In this document: in pieces, positions 44,142 through 44,180 of the stretch
How the letters are laid out: each line of letters begins with the position of its first letter
How positions within the stretch are numbered: the first letter of the stretch is position 1
Assembly (NCBI GenBank): GCA_001931905.2
Contig: MSJI02000951.1
Location: 1 to 44,180 of the forward strand
From: Cladosporium sp. IMV 00045
Lineage: Eukaryota > Ascomycota > Dothideomycetes > Cladosporiales > Cladosporiaceae
Direction: 5' to 3'
DNA length: 44,180 nucleotides
Notes under the pieces: generated by a model
The model's input: only the letters and a program-made list of their open reading frames with translations
Database searches by the model: none
Told to the model about the DNA's origin: nothing
Position numbers and translations under genes: made by a program

Positions 44142-44180
44142 ATGGCACCCAAAGGCAAGAAGGGCAAGAAGGCCGGCGAC
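44142..44180 (+). CDS. FUN12: eIF5B, copy 2, first 13 codons only
   Basis: ATG at 44142 opens [13 protein letters not shown], which continues past the window end. The 39 bases are identical to the start of the eIF5B gene at 16168-16130, and the promoter is homologous. Whether the rest of this copy is complete cannot be seen. Confidence 0.85.
   Translation, partial: MAPKGKKGKKAGD

Larger units (their letters stand above)
38210..44180 (-). repeat. Right arm of large inverted duplication
   Basis: Reverse-complement partner of 16130-22110. It carries the second copies of the membrane-protein, carrier and YIP1 genes and the start of eIF5B, and runs off the window edge. Confidence 0.95.

Overview
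The window looks like nuclear DNA of a filamentous or yeast-like ascomycete. Genes have several short introns (about 50-140 nt, GTRNGT...CTAAC...YAG), intergenic spaces are compact, and the proteins are of Pezizomycotina type: YIF1, CBP4, a HET-domain protein, eIF5B, a YMR166C/MME1-type carrier, EGD2/NAC-alpha and ATP7. Several genes are present twice as full-length copies about 5% apart in DNA, mostly at silent sites. Genome-wide pairs like this are known from the halotolerant black yeast Hortaea werneckii, so that species or a relative is my best guess. It is an inference from layout, not a sequence match.

Layout. 1-6.8 kb holds single-copy core genes: YIF1 (+), CBP4 (-), an unrecognised basic protein (+), an unrecognised protein with a disputed intron or frameshift (+), and a secreted M28 aminopeptidase (-). 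7.1-12 kb looks accessory: a HET-domain gene (-) lies between two diverged direct repeats, followed by a small secreted cysteine-rich protein (-). 12.9-25.2 kb is a core block: eIF5B (-), a YIP1-family protein (-), an MME1-like carrier (-), a divergent membrane protein (+) and a C2H2 zinc-finger protein (-). A 20-N gap at 25198-25217 ends this contig. The next contig starts inside NAC-alpha (+), followed by ATP7 (+), a second zinc-finger gene (-), a gene-poor stretch of about 7 kb, and then second copies of the membrane protein (-), carrier (+), YIP1 protein (+) and the first codons of eIF5B (+), running off the window.

The main structural result is that two homologous blocks face each other on one scaffold. 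The arms, about 16.1-22.1 and 38.2-44.18 kb, are inverted relative to each other, while the zinc-finger copies (22.6-25.2 and 28.2-30.9 kb) are in the same orientation. Inverting about 28.2-38.2 kb alone would restore full collinearity, so one block has had an internal inversion of about 10 kb, or the contig is misassembled. The last 340 bp before the N gap are identical to 30601-30940 although neighbouring sequence is diverged. This points to assembly collapse at the contig end or to very recent gene conversion, and makes the join across the gap doubtful.

The genes do not form one pathway. They are housekeeping functions (ER-Golgi transport, complex III and V assembly, translation initiation, nascent-chain binding, mitochondrial Mg transport) plus a small accessory patch. 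I saw no rRNA, tRNA, CRISPR array or recognisable transposon, and no convincing new multi-gene system.
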